Assembly: GCA_963576735.1 (NCBI GenBank)
Contig: OY755188.1
Span: 3,472,001-3,536,000, forward strand
DNA: 64,000 bases
Origin: Bedellia somnulentella
Taxonomy: Eukaryota > Arthropoda > Insecta > Lepidoptera > Bedelliidae
Reading direction: 5' to 3'
Shown here in pieces: positions 20,101-28,909 of this stretch; the first letter of the stretch is position 1; every line of letters starts with the position of its first letter. Made by a program: the position numbers and the translations under genes. The notes under the pieces are model-generated. The model was not told the DNA's origin, searched no databases, and saw only the letters and a program-made list of their open reading frames with translations.

Positions 20101-20766
20101 TTTGTCTGTGCAATACAAGACCAGGTTATCAAGACGCGGAACTATCGGAAATACATCCTAAAGGACGGTACCACAGACATCTGTCGAGCATGTGGCCGTC
20201 CCGGAGAGTCACTTAGGCATGTTATTTCCGGTTGTTCGGCTCTTGCTAACACTGAGTACTTGCACAGACACAACCAAGCAGCCAAAATCCTGCATCAGGA
20301 GCTCGCTCTGAAATACGGACTCTTGCAACAGAGGCTGCCGTATTACAAGTATCTGCCGGAGCCAATTCTAGAAAACGACCGTGCCAAAATCTATTGGGAC
20401 CGATCCGTTATCACGGATAGGACTATTCTAGCGAATAAGCCTGATATCGTGGTGTGGGATCGGTCGCAGTCGAGGGTATTTCTAGTGGATGTCACTATCC
20501 CGCATGACGAGGGTCTCGTGAAAGCCGAAACCGAGAAGCGTCGGAAGTATCTCGATCTGGCTCACGAGATCACCGACATGTGGGGTGTGACCTCGACTGA
20601 AATTATCCCAATTGTTTTGTCCGCGAACGGGTTAATTCCAACCAGCCTCGCGACCAACTTGAGGCGGTTGGATTTCTGTGGCGTGTCGGTTCCAGCACAA
20701 ATGCAGAAAGCGGTGCTGCTCGATACGGCTCGGATCGTCCGTCGGTTCTTGAACCTGACTCCCTGA
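17164..20766 (+). CDS. Dong/R4-like ORF: reverse transcriptase with restriction-like endonuclease (1,200 aa)
   Basis: This is the single protein of the element; it should nick the TAA target and reverse-transcribe its RNA there. Residues 1-440 are arginine- and proline-rich with no C2H2 finger that I can see. RT motifs start near residue 466 (KAPNWKSPGPDGL), continue with CGGSRGSKELL-type and GWIDYRKAFDSVPH segments, and the polymerase box is YMDD at about 706-709. Near the C-terminus is a C-x2-C-x8-H-x4-C motif (C1007, C1010, H1019, C1024), followed by the nuclease core P1093-D1094...D1109 (PD-x14-D) and a K..KYLDL segment, the order seen in R2-type enzymes. The start is the first in-frame ATG after the leader. 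No lesion is visible, so this copy may be active. GC-rich codon use contrasts with the AT-rich surroundings. Confidence 0.88.
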   Translation: MAENRNDERIGPLPRGYRWGASGAGAGRGSMRSPSRRRPAQPPGRSVRSPQPPDGLASVGTEATQSQQSVPAAGGTRRRMAWTVDMNRNAMRAYLRASGSRTGRTGYRAAMYREFLRLEPNLTVTEQNLADRVRYIQRSELFSTTELEQLRREAVPPLDEEPPLQVLPPVPEREVRREPIANLPDVGGAESDWGTVSLDLDLVRSALEETILEYRQVPLERRPRLPRVPLSIKVRDVVEAVNNMLPSFLESSMDLWDTDSILFGAAMTVCQFVGVRMPPTRAGGSRQAGSTSPRTRTRPAWMRRIESRITRARVLIGKLTSFRSGNNRPRVVRFVREAFPGENVFDNSPEFACRLVERIDDLKQKIAAWGKRIRRYSERVKRYQQNRLFMSDQKKFYRTLERPDVVSTGQRPEKADVVAFWRGLWSLPVDHEEGRWFEAVEGACEPIAPMNPVNISEEDVVAAIRKAPNWKSPGPDGLHHYWLKGFTRCHATLARQFQSALESRTLPNFLTTGVTHLAPKSDATADPSQYRPITCLCTIYKTLTSVLSSKITQHIVDNNVISGAQNGCRGGSRGSKELLLIDAVVGQLVKRNRRNFSAGWIDYRKAFDSVPHTWLMRVLELYKIDSTVRHFLGQCMGCWRTILSLDGQRMTDADDQIDIRRGIFQGDCLSPVWFCLALNPLSTLLENSGTGFQFRRGGPRLPHLLYMDDLKLYAPTADRLAELLTITNDFSGSVKMELGVDKCAVIHVEKGHVVHSDGVDVGTNHLRALSEAETYRYLGMSQTIGVKVVDVKQGVCEEFYERLKSVLNSYLSGVNKIRAINSWVMPVLMYTFGVLRWTQTELDALDRRVRTMMTSHRMHHPRSSVMRLYIPRKCGGRGLLSAKTMHNREVCNLRNYFLTMTDDSIRGEVVASDKGLTPLSLASQDWRTPEVLSTSDRESVWKEKELHGRFYKVLHEPFVDRKASLHWLRFGDLFGETEGFVCAIQDQVIKTRNYRKYILKDGTTDICRACGRPGESLRHVISGCSALANTEYLHRHNQAAKILHQELALKYGLLQQRLPYYKYLPEPILENDRAKIYWDRSVITDRTILANKPDIVVWDRSQSRVFLVDVTIPHDEGLVKAETEKRRKYLDLAHEITDMWGVTSTEIIPIVLSANGLIPTSLATNLRRLDFCGVSVPAQMQKAVLLDTARIVRRFLNLTP
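18793..18867 (+). repeat. Nested perfect hairpin inside the RT-coding region
   Basis: Outer arms of 19 bp (18,793-18,811 and 18,849-18,867, centred on CTGAGCTCCA/TGGAGCTCAG) enclose a second perfect stem, CACATTGTT-gat-AACAATGTG (18,823-18,843). Copy 2 has lost 5 nt from the left arm. Confidence 0.85.
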
Positions 20767-20928
20767 CCCCGACCGACTGTGCTTTTGTTGGGGAGTACCG
20801 CCTCTCCCATTTAAAATTTATATTTTCATTTTCGGCCATGGGAGAGGCGAGGAACTAAAATTCATGCCTGAAATAATAATAAAGCCCTTTTATTCCGAAC
20901 CACAGTACAAATACAATACAATATTTAT

Positions 20929-22566
20929 TTATAATATGTCACGCAGTTCGGCGTGCCTCTTGGCATAGGCCTCCTCCAGCTCTCTCCATTGGGCTCGATC
21001 CTCCGCGACTCGAGTCCAAAAAGGTCCTAGGGTTAGGCGGATATCATCACTCCATCTACTCTTTGGACGCCCTGGTTTTCTGGTGTTCTCTCTAGGATAC
21101 CAAAGAGTCACCTGTTGGCTCCACTTGTTTAACTTGCAGCGCAGCATGTGTCCTGTCCAGCTCCATTTTAGATGTTCTATGCGAGATATGATATCCGCAA
21201 CTTTAGTCTTTCTTCTGATTTCCTCATTTCTGATCCTATCACTGAGCCTCGTTCCCAACATGCTTCTTTCCATTGCTCTTTCAGTTTTGGCTAATTGTTC
21301 TCTATGTTTTTCGGTTAGAGTCCATGTCTCGCAGCCGTATGTCATGCAGGGAAGAACACAAGTGTTGAAAGTCTTTCTCTTGATATGTATACCTAGATCT
21401 TTGTTCTTCATGATTTCTTTCAACGACCAGTATTTCTTCCACCCACTAGCTATTCTCTTGTTTATTTCTTTAGACATGGAGTCCTCCAGAGATATGATTT
21501 GCCCTAGGTAAACATATTCTTTCACGTACTCAAACTTAGTTCCGTAGACCTCTATGTCAATTTCTATTGAGTTTGTCATTAGTTTTGTTTTGTCCGCATT
21601 AATTTCTAAGCCCACTTCTCTGCTTTTTTCTGCTAGGGCTTTTATCATGTGCTCCAGTTTTTTGGGATCTTCTTCCAGCAGGACAATATCATCTGCAAAT
21701 CTCAAGTGATTGAGGTGGTTTCCATTTATGTTAATACCATTACTCTCCCAGTCCAATTTTTGAAATATGTGTTCAAGAACAGCATTAAACAGCTTAGGAG
21801 ACAAAGGGTCTCCTTGTCTCACACCTCTGTTTATTGGAAAGGGTTCTCCTTTTGATTCTAGTTTAATACTGCTTTTACTTTCTTTGTATATGGACTTGAT
21901 TAGTTTTATGTAGACCTCTTCCACGCCTTGTTCTTTTAGACTCTGCCAGATAAACGTGTGTTTTATACTATCAAATGCTTTGGAGTAGTCTATAAAGCAG
22001 ATATAAAGTGTCTTCTGGTATTCGTTGTATTTTTCCACAACTTGTTTTATTGTATGGATGTGGTCTATAGTGCTGAAGTTCTTTCTGAATCCTGCCTGTT
22101 CAATCGGTTGGCTTTCGTCTAAGACCTTTGTTATCCTTTCTAATATTATTTTTGCAAAGACTTTGTACACATTGGATATTAGGCTGATTGGTCTATAGTT
22201 GTCAATGTCATCTTTCTTCCCTTTCTTATGAAGGAGAATAATATGTGATTCGTTCCACTGTTGAGGGATAACACCTGTTTTAATTATGTCATTGAATAGC
22301 TTGGTTAGGATTGGAGCTATTTCTGCTTCTGTGCCTCTGATTAGTTCATTTGTTATATTGTCGGGACCTGGAGCTTTTTCCAGCTTTTGTGACGCTATGG
22401 CCCTTTGTACTTCCTGCACTAGTAATCCCACCATTAGTAGTGGGCCTTTGTACTTCCTGCAGTAGTAATCACCCTGTTTCGTAAAATGTATGAGGCTCAT
22501 TTTTGGCATTATTTTCTTGAACTGTGTCATTATTTGAGTAAAGATTCCGATAAAAGTTTGTCGCAA
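20929..22566 (-). pseudogene. RTE ORF2, reverse transcriptase part (frame-shifted from the endonuclease part)
   Basis: The frame encodes the RT and C-terminal domain. RT motifs in order: KLEKAPGPDNITNELI, PISLISNVYKVFAKIILER, FIDYSKAFDSIKH, GVRQGDPLSPKLFNAVLE, then the catalytic FADD in LRFADDIVLL, and NADKTKLM. The C-terminal part has YVYLGQIISLEDS, PCMTYGCETWTL and HLKWSWTGHMLR...GRPKSRWSDDI, which is typical of RTE-type elements. It ends AELRDIL and the stop lies only about 60 bp from the TAA tail. The first ~45 residues before QEVQRAI are out-of-register translation across a duplication, so this is the 3' portion of ORF2 rather than a separate gene. Confidence 0.85.
22399..22470 (-). repeat. 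43-nt tandem duplication that frameshifts RTE ORF2
   Basis: The 29-bp block GGCCCTTTGTACTTCCTGCA... at 22,399-22,427 recurs at 22,442-22,470 with about 3 mismatches, an offset of 43 nt (14 codons plus 1). On the minus strand the first copy in the endonuclease frame and the second in the RT frame both read LL-x-QEVQR, which shows the duplication caused the shift. Confidence 0.85.
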
Positions 22567-23928
22567 GGATCTGGATTCTTCGGCGATTTGTTTCTAGATT
22601 GGGTCTATTACTTTTTAATTTTGGTATCCACTCTTTTCCGTATTCCCTCAATTCCTTGAGAGCTTTTCTTGTTCCTCCTGTCTTTTGGATTTCTTCTTCT
22701 AGTTTGATCATCCTCTTTACTTTCCTGTCCTTTCTTAGATTTACTCGAATCTGTTTGCTTAGGCTTGATATTATGTTGCGGTTCTCTGCAGTTTTTGATT
22801 TATCTGCCATTAATGATTTTCTTTCTACTAGCAGCTCCCTTGTCTTTTCACTAAGCTCTACACCTTTACTTACATTAACTGTTCTCAGTTTTGACAATTG
22901 TTTGTTTATGAGGTCGTATTTATCTGCGACATTTCTTTCAGAGTCTACTATTCCTTTCAGTGTTGTGATGAACGAAGAGTCCATGTTTTCTCTATGTTGT
23001 TCTAAAGTCATATTATTTCTAATGTTATTTCTGCTTTTTTTTGTTGGATGCTTTTTTAGACAACATCGTACCATGCGGTGGTCGGTATTAAAATTTAAAT
23101 TTTGAATAATGTGTGTGTCTTGAAAATATTTTGGTTTATTTGTTATTATAAAATCGATTTCATTTTTATGTTTACCATCAGGTGATAACCAGGTCCACTT
23201 GGTTTTGGGGTGTTTTTTGAAGATTGAATTGAGTAATGTTAAGTTGTTTTGCAGTAGAAACTCAGTTAGTCGATGACCATTTGCACTTCTCTTTCCATGT
23301 CCATGTATGCCCATTATCAGTTCTTCGCCTGGTTCTCGGCAGCCAACTTGTGCATTGAAGTCACCCATGACTACGAGGAAGTTATTATGGTAGGATTTTA
23401 CAACATCAGACAAAGCGCAGTAAAATAAATCACTTTCACTTTGAAGAGCTGATTCTGTGGGTGCGTATGCTTGTATTATTGTCCATGGTTTTTTGTATCT
23501 TGGAATATTGATGTTGAGTACTGCTATTCTGTCTGAAATGCCTTTCAATTCTTGTATATAGTTTTTCAATGTTTTTTTAATTAAGAATCCAACTCCATTT
23601 ATGCCTGCTGTTTCACCTTTCTGGTATAGTATATAATCGTTTCGTTCTGTTATTTTTTCTTGTGGTCTTCTCATTTCGCATATGCCCAGGATATCAAATT
23701 TTATATTTTGTAAAGCCATGTCCAATTCGAGTAAACTTTCTTCTGCTCGCAGAGTTCTTGTATTCAGTGTTGCAATGTTAAATGTTTCAGTTCTTTTTGC
23801 TGGAGGGGTTTGGTCTAGTGCTCCCGCGGAGACCAGCCGTCTTGGGAGACAATGTATTTGTTGTTTTTGTTTTGTTCTGTTTGTTGTAGTTGTTTCTGTA
23901 TGTTTCCGGTTTTCAGGGGCTGTAGCTA
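22469..23928 (-). pseudogene. RTE ORF2, apurinic-type endonuclease part
   Basis: The open frame runs from the ORF1 stop region to 22,469. The endonuclease starts at NIATLNTRTLRAEESLLELD, upstream of the first in-frame ATG (23,725), so translation from that ATG would lose the first catalytic motif. Other APE-like motifs follow: ILGICEMRR (catalytic E), IIQAYAPTE, VVMGDFNAQVG, IDFIITN and NTDHRMV. A linker rich in K/R leads to NRRRIQILATNFYRNLYS, the usual bridge to RT. The frame then stops at a TGA beside the 43-nt duplication. Expression probably depends on -1 frameshifting from ORF1. Confidence 0.85.
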
Positions 23929-24696
23929 GTTTTTTGGGGAATTTAAGTAGGGTTCAGATCTTGTTTTTTCTACATAATTTAGTAAGTTGGGCCTAATAAT
24001 ATCATTTTTCTGTATTTTGGGACGTGGGTGAGTTGCTTTTTTTGCTGAATCGCTTTTATACTGTGTTGTTTGGTTCGGAGAATCTGATGGTTCTCTCCTT
24101 CTTTTATCTCTGCTGTTGTCCTCCGGTTTCTTCACTATGAGTTTATCATGTTTTAGATAGGCAATATTTCCCTTCTTTTTTTCTTCCTCCACCTGAGGCA
24201 TTAGTTGCTTACGCTTTTCCAGAGTTTCTTTGGAATAATCTTCTTTAACATACATGTTTGATGAGAACTTCGACTTGTTCTGTAGTATGAGGTGTTTCTT
24301 CCATTGGGTTGTGAAGGAGACTACCACTGGTCGGTTCTTGTTTTCGGTCTTTTTTCCGATTCGATATATGTTACTTATCTCTTGACTATTTATTTGTACT
24401 CCGGATTCTTCTATCTTATCTTTTACATAATCCACTAGTTCTCGCTCAGTTTTGCCTGATTCCTCAACTCCGAAGAAGACGAGGTTGTTTTTTCGTTTCT
24501 CTCTTTCTAAAGATTTAATTTTATGTTCTAGTTCTGTTACTTTGTTTTTAAGTAATTTGTTTTCTTCAATTATAGCATTCATTTTCTCGTCTATTGCTTC
24601 CGTGACGTTTTTGGTTACCGACTGAGTTATATGGTTAGCTTGTTTATCCAATTTCTCGTCCAGCTTGTGAAGGAGTAGTTCCATATTTTTATCCAT
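23926..24696 (-). CDS. RTE ORF1 protein: coiled coil plus RNA-binding (256 aa)
   Basis: The ATG at 24,696 opens a 256-residue frame that ends at TAG (23,926-23,928). Residues ~20-70 form a coiled coil with heptad leucines (IIEENKLLKNKVTELEHKIK), followed by KNNLVFFGVEESGKTERELV, which resembles the RRM start of L1-type ORF1 proteins. SNIYRIGKKTENKNRPVVV follows, and the C-terminus is basic. The expected role is trimeric RNA chaperone and packaging of element RNA. The frame is intact. It ends CCA AAA AAC TAG, which places a slippery heptamer at the stop and leads into ORF2 in the -1 frame. Confidence 0.8.
   Translation of the reverse strand: MDKNMELLLHKLDEKLDKQANHITQSVTKNVTEAIDEKMNAIIEENKLLKNKVTELEHKIKSLEREKRKNNLVFFGVEESGKTERELVDYVKDKIEESGVQINSQEISNIYRIGKKTENKNRPVVVSFTTQWKKHLILQNKSKFSSNMYVKEDYSKETLEKRKQLMPQVEEEKKKGNIAYLKHDKLIVKKPEDNSRDKRRREPSDSPNQTTQYKSDSAKKATHPRPKIQKNDIIRPNLLNYVEKTRSEPYLNSPKN
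23929..23935 (-). promoter_or_regulatory. Putative -1 frameshift site AAAAAAC at the RTE ORF1 stop
   Basis: On the minus strand the codons are CCA-AAA-AAC-TAG, so the heptamer A-AAA-AAC is in the phase needed for tandem -1 slippage. The -1 frame continues open into the endonuclease. No downstream pseudoknot was established. Confidence 0.65.
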
Positions 24697-25092
24697 AGTG
24701 CTTTCCTTATTTTGAAAATTCTGTTTTGATGTAGTATCACTACTTATCGTGGGGAATTTATTCTTCCTTTACTGGCAACACAGATGACGGAAACGGCTGA
24801 TTGTCACTGTCACTAATGTCAGTGTTGGATGTTGTTAGGTTGGCACTATGTAAACAACGCGTCTGTTTTAACGTCTTTTAGGTTATAATGGCGAATAATA
24901 AATTTGGTTTTTTCGTTGTTAAATCGAGTTACGCGCACTGTTATTATTCGTTCTAAGGCCGTGAAAATCTTTGATTTCTTGGATTATCACTAGAAATATG
25001 TTGTTATCACTGTTTTGCACTGTTAATTATTTTTTCTAGTGGAGAACTTTAGCGTACGTATTGACACTTTAACCGCCGGAAATGGATTTTTT
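24697..25092 (-). promoter_or_regulatory. 5' UTR / internal promoter region of the RTE element
   Basis: About 396 bp between the ORF1 ATG and the junction with LINE H. No protein frame. It must hold any internal promoter, but no core motif stands out. Confidence 0.5.
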
Positions 25093-25098
25093 ATATTA
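25093..25098. repeat. Right TSD (ATATTA) of the RTE insertion
   Basis: Pairs with 16,922-16,927 and continues directly into LINE H coding sequence. Confidence 0.85.
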
Positions 25099-26850
25099 CT
25101 GCACTGAAAAGTATAAATAAATTTAGGGACAAAAAAGCAGTACCGCATTATAGTAATAGCAACATGTGGGTGTATTAACTTCAGATGATCTTTCCCGGAC
25201 TTAAATTTGCCTATGTGTTCTTGAATAAAGAAGGGTATTGATGCATCATGAATTGGGGCTCCCAGAAGACGAAGAGAAGATTCGTCTAAAATTTTTATGT
25301 TGGGACTTAAGTACTCAAAATTGTTTACTATTTGGTCTCGAGTTATGGTGTCAACGGAAGATTTAATGTATAATTCACATTTAAAGAAATTTATATCAAG
25401 ACCTATCATACTAAAAGAATCCACAATAGTGTGCAAATCCCTTAATACTACGGATGCATCCCCGCAATAGTTCCATCGTCTAACTACCATATATTGAATT
25501 TTGATTGTAGAGTTTTGATTGTGAGGTTAATGGCCAAGCTGAAAATGGCTGGACCAAGCGGGTCACCGTGTTGACAGCCTGTAGCCGAGGGAATAACCGA
25601 ATCTTTGAAAACTAAGGAAGCTGCTTCGCTATAACATTGCATAGATATTTATAGTATAAAGGTACGAGTATATGTTCTTTAGCTTGTGACAGCATGGCAC
25701 CTCTGCACACAGAGTTAAATGCATTTTTTACGTCAACCTTCATTAAAACTTGAAGTTTTTCTGATCTCAAAAATTTTCTGGCTGCATGAACCGCAGCCTC
25801 ACATCCTCCACGACTCCTAAAACCTAACTGTGTTGGCTGAAAAAGAGTGGTTAGTTCTGGTAATATTCTTTTGCAGCATATCTTTGATACAAGGTAGCGA
25901 ATAGTATTACCTACAGCTATGAGTCGAATACCACCGTCTTTTTTATTAAGTGCAATAAAATTTGCCCTATACAGAATTGTAACTGCCTCTTAACAAACAC
26001 CCCCTCCTAACATTAAATTTGCCAATCCTGCAATATTTGTTAACAACGTACGGCCAATGTCACCAGTAATGTTAGAAACTAAATCTTTTAAATAATGCGG
26101 AGCCATGCCATCAAGACCAGCTTTTGAAATACCTTTAAAAAAAATGATGGCTGCTAAAACATGATCCTTTTGTTCTTCTGGCGGATAGGGATCAGAAGCA
26201 CTGGTGGTGAAGAAAGTTGACAAGTAGGCAATCTAGGTGGGTGTTTTCGCTGTAAACGTGAAAATGTATTGGCATCATGGGTGGCTATCGTGTAATCAGA
26301 AAAAAGGAGCTGAGCCGCACCCCTGATATCACCATCCAACCAATCCAACTTTAGAAGCAATCTTTGTATTCAAATAAGAAATAAAGTTATTTTTTGTATC
26401 TGGCTGTAATATACGATGTTCATTGCAGTTGTTTTTTTTTTTTTTTTGTCAAACATAAATTTTTGGATCCATTTACATGTAAATTCCGATAAGAAAACAT
26501 AACAAAATTAGTCCAGCTTTGAACATCGTTCCTATCAATAATACTGCAGATACAGGAAGCTAAAGCAGTGGCCACAGTAATTCTAGTCCCTCTCGGTACG
26601 CGCTTAACTACTGGTTTTTTATTTTTAATCAAACTGAGTTATACTTCCAGAGGAATATCTGGTTCTGGCACGTCAGTTCGAATAGACACAGAATTAACAG
26701 TTGAAGATGAATCAACCACTGACCGATGCTGCCGGCTACAATGTATCTTAAACCCACGTTGTCCCCTGAAAAATCGTGGTTGTGGGGCACTGAACTAAAT
26801 TTTCCTGAAAAGGAACTGGAAGTGGCAATCCCGAATTCTGTGATATACTA
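25093..26850 (-). pseudogene. LINE H, 5' half (zinc-finger-like N-terminus and RT), decayed
   Basis: This is the N-terminal half of the element continued at 16,927. In minus order: a finger-like FRGQRGFKIHCSRQHRS near 26,720-26,770, RVPRGTRITVATALASCICS, RT segments GISKAGLDGMAPHYLKDLVS and IALNKKDGGIRLIAVGNTIR, a QLGFRSRGGCEAAVHAA-like stretch, LMKVDVKNAFNSV, GCQHGDPLGPAIFSLAI, and the polymerase box in a (Y/W)LDDGTI context near 25,480. It then reads IGLDINFFKCELY and FFVPKFIYTFQCSN at the break. Multiple frameshifts and stops make it a pseudogene. The RT subtype is one I have seen in many invertebrates, but I cannot name its clade. Confidence 0.7.
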
Positions 26851-27159
26851 AATTTAAAGAACTTTCATATAAAAAAAAATGTGGGTCTAATAACAGGATT
26901 CAAACTTAGACCCCAGATAGTAGATACTGACACAATCTCTCTCAGTTCTCGAAATTTGAATTTATTCTCATACATGCATTTTTAGTTACCAAAAACAGAC
27001 TGAAAAAAAGTATATTTTCGTTTAACAGAATCAGAATCATGTTTTTCATCAATTCAGTACTGTCATACCCTTAGATATCTGGCGGCAGTTTTATTTTCTC
27101 AATCCAAACCAGATAATCAATTTGAAGGAATATTTGCCTATTGGGATGTCTTCAAGTTA
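26851..27159. other. Probable LINE H 5' flank; no gene seen
   Basis: AT-rich. A weak B-box-like AGTTTGAATCCTG occurs on the minus strand near 26,900, but no tRNA fold is convincing. Confidence 0.3.
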
Positions 27160-27299
27160 GTTGTCTAGTGTCGGCTTGGAATAACACTACCACATTTGTA
27201 CCCGCGGTTGTCGTAAGAGGCGACTTAGGGTATTGGGTAGCTTATTAAGTAGTTTTTGGGCGATGAGGCTGGGGATCCATATACAACAACCTTTGTTTA
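27160..27299 (+). mobile_element. Family A retroposon, left part, split by an inserted repeat
   Basis: Starts GTCTAGTGTCGGCTTGGAAT and breaks at AACCTTTGTTTA (27,288-27,299), which recurs at 27,668-27,679 where the A sequence resumes. The 12-bp repeat is the TSD of the insert. Confidence 0.75.
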
Positions 27300-27667
27300 C
27301 ATAATTACAATGTTTTTTGTTCATAAAAATATCATGTGGGGATTATTACTAATAAATCAACGATAAGTTATAACCTATGATCACAAACTATATAGAGATT
27401 AATGATTCTAATTATGTGATAGTTAAGCGTTCTCAACATTAGCATTCTATCTGTAAAGGTAGACAAGTGGCCTTCCGAATTTGTTAATAAAAGGTGGGTA
27501 ACTCTAACGCTACTTAAAAAGTGTAAAACAAACAAAGGATAGAAGAATGGAAGCACTGGAAGCCATTGACACTGTAGCTTAATTGGCAGAGAGCGACGGG
27601 GGCGTATACCCGGAGTTCGCGGGTTCGATCCCCGCTAGTGTCCAAATTTTTCTTTCCTTTATTTATT
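27300..27667 (+). mobile_element. 368-bp insert carrying a tRNA-like SINE head (family D)
   Basis: It lies between perfect 12-bp TSDs inside an A copy. The right part (27,568-27,643) is tRNA-like: GACACTG/TAGTGTC acceptor arms, TAGCTTAATTGGCAGAG and GCGGGTTCGATCCCCGC (perfect T arm and B box). The anticodon arm is irregular and lacks the T before a clear anticodon, so it is not a functional tRNA gene. A similar head followed by AAATTTTTCTTTCCTT is at 45,028. Confidence 0.6.
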
Positions 27668-27975
27668 AACCTTTGTTTAAAATCCTTTCCCCTTTCAACT
27701 TCCGGATTTGTTTAAGGAATTTTCAATTCCGAAGCTGAAACTACTCTTCTCCGTGTGTGTTGGTTTAGAATAGCAAACCCATTTCCCCTTGTCAGTGTCG
27801 TAAAGGCGACCGAGGATGTTAAAGTTTTTTGAATGATGTATGATATGTAAGAGACGCATCACTTTTAGATTAGGTACACCCTTTAGATTAGGTACTATCT
27901 TTTCCCTAATTCACTTCTAAGAGTGGCTGAGGAATATCTAATTCTGAATCTATGGCTTCTCCATTTTGGGATTAA
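27668..27975 (+). mobile_element. Family A retroposon, right part, plus a diverged second A fragment
   Basis: Resumes at AACCTTTGTTTAAAATCC and reaches the A 3' half. A second diverged A-like run (GTTTAGAATAGCAAACCCAT to TTTTGGGATTAATG) follows from about 27,765. Confidence 0.6.
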
Positions 27976-28909
27976 TGTACTTATGTATTCAAGTTGTGTC
28001 AACATTTATAATGTGCATTGTTATGTAATTCTTTATATATAACAAGCCTTACAGATTTACCAACTATATTAATTACTGGTGAAATACAGTTAGTAAATAT
28101 AATTTTGATCCTATGAAATATGTTTCTTGTTTGTGTTTATAGAGACGGTGTGATTGGTTTGAAATGTCATCATATTTTCAGTTCACGTCTCAATGATAAA
28201 GCAATATGACAAATGCACGTCTCAGCAGGGAGGGTGAGTTTCGTAGGGGCGTTTTTACAATAACAATTCACTTGGCTATAATTCTCATAGAAATGTTGTT
28301 TTCAAATAATTTTAAACTAATAATGTTATTGTGTATTTATCACGTTTTTGATTTTTACTCGGACGACAAAGATATATGAATATATCAGAAAACAAAGTAG
28401 TTAACCAAAAACTGGGGAAAATCAGAGAAAAAAAATACTAATAACCTGGTTACTAATACTAAATATTACTAATACTATTAATACTAATTTACTCGTTAAA
28501 ATTCCATCACAACACTGAATTTAAATCATATTTAAGTGGAAAATTCCAATGAATTGATCTATTGAATTGATTAATCTATTCAAGTATTTATCTATACAGT
28601 GATTCTGGTTAACTGATAGCGCTTTAAAATTGTTCTATCAGTTCAATTTCATTCCATTGTTTCAGCAACGATCTGAAAATGAGAACACCGTTCCACTGAC
28701 AAAAAAATCATAAACACATAAATAGTATATATTTTATGAATAGACAAAAGACCATAGATGTACTAATAAAAAACCGTAGATAAGTCATGCGCGCTCATAA
28801 GTGGCACTTAAAAGACAGGCTAAATGGCTCATCTGACTTTAGTCGCGCACTAGCTGCCGTCGCAATCGTTCACCTGTTTTGGCGTGTTCGTTTATCAAAA
28901 TAATCGAGA
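27976..28909. other. No feature recognised
   Basis: AT-rich; ACTAATA-type simple repeats at 28,437-28,495. No protein-like frame. Confidence 0.4.

Larger units (their letters stand above)
16955..20870 (+). mobile_element. Dong/R4-like non-LTR retrotransposon, copy 1, apparently intact
   Basis: A 3,916-bp element starting GGCGTAGGGATGTGACGACC and ending ATTCATGCCTG, set in TAA repeats on both sides. It has one ORF of 1,200 codons, a ~210-bp structured 5' leader and a short 3' UTR. The second copy (59,791-63,714) fixes both boundaries. A single ORF with an RT, a C-terminal restriction-like endonuclease and insertion in TAA repeats fits the Dong/R4 clade as I know it. No poly-A tail is present. 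Confidence 0.88.
20871..25092 (-). mobile_element. RTE-type LINE with ORF1 and ORF2, inserted in LINE H
   Basis: The 5' end is at 25,092 and the body ends in AATAAA plus TAA repeats at 20,871-20,890. The rest of the tail lies beyond the Dong-like insert (16,928-16,954). A 5' UTR of about 400 bp, ORF1 (coiled coil plus RNA-binding), ORF2 (endonuclease plus RT) and a very short 3' UTR fit an RTE-type element. It is flanked by the duplication ATATTA in LINE H. One 43-nt tandem duplication breaks ORF2. Confidence 0.85.

Noticed and set aside
17481..20839. Long antisense and alternate-frame ORFs across the Dong-like element, also in copy 2
   Set aside because: They are shadows of the GC-rich 1,200-codon ORF; none has its own domain or signal.
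27568..27643. Functional tRNA gene
   Set aside because: Acceptor and T arms are good, but the D and anticodon arms are irregular, no normal anticodon loop forms, and the sequence lies inside a TSD-bounded insert with a relative at 45,028.
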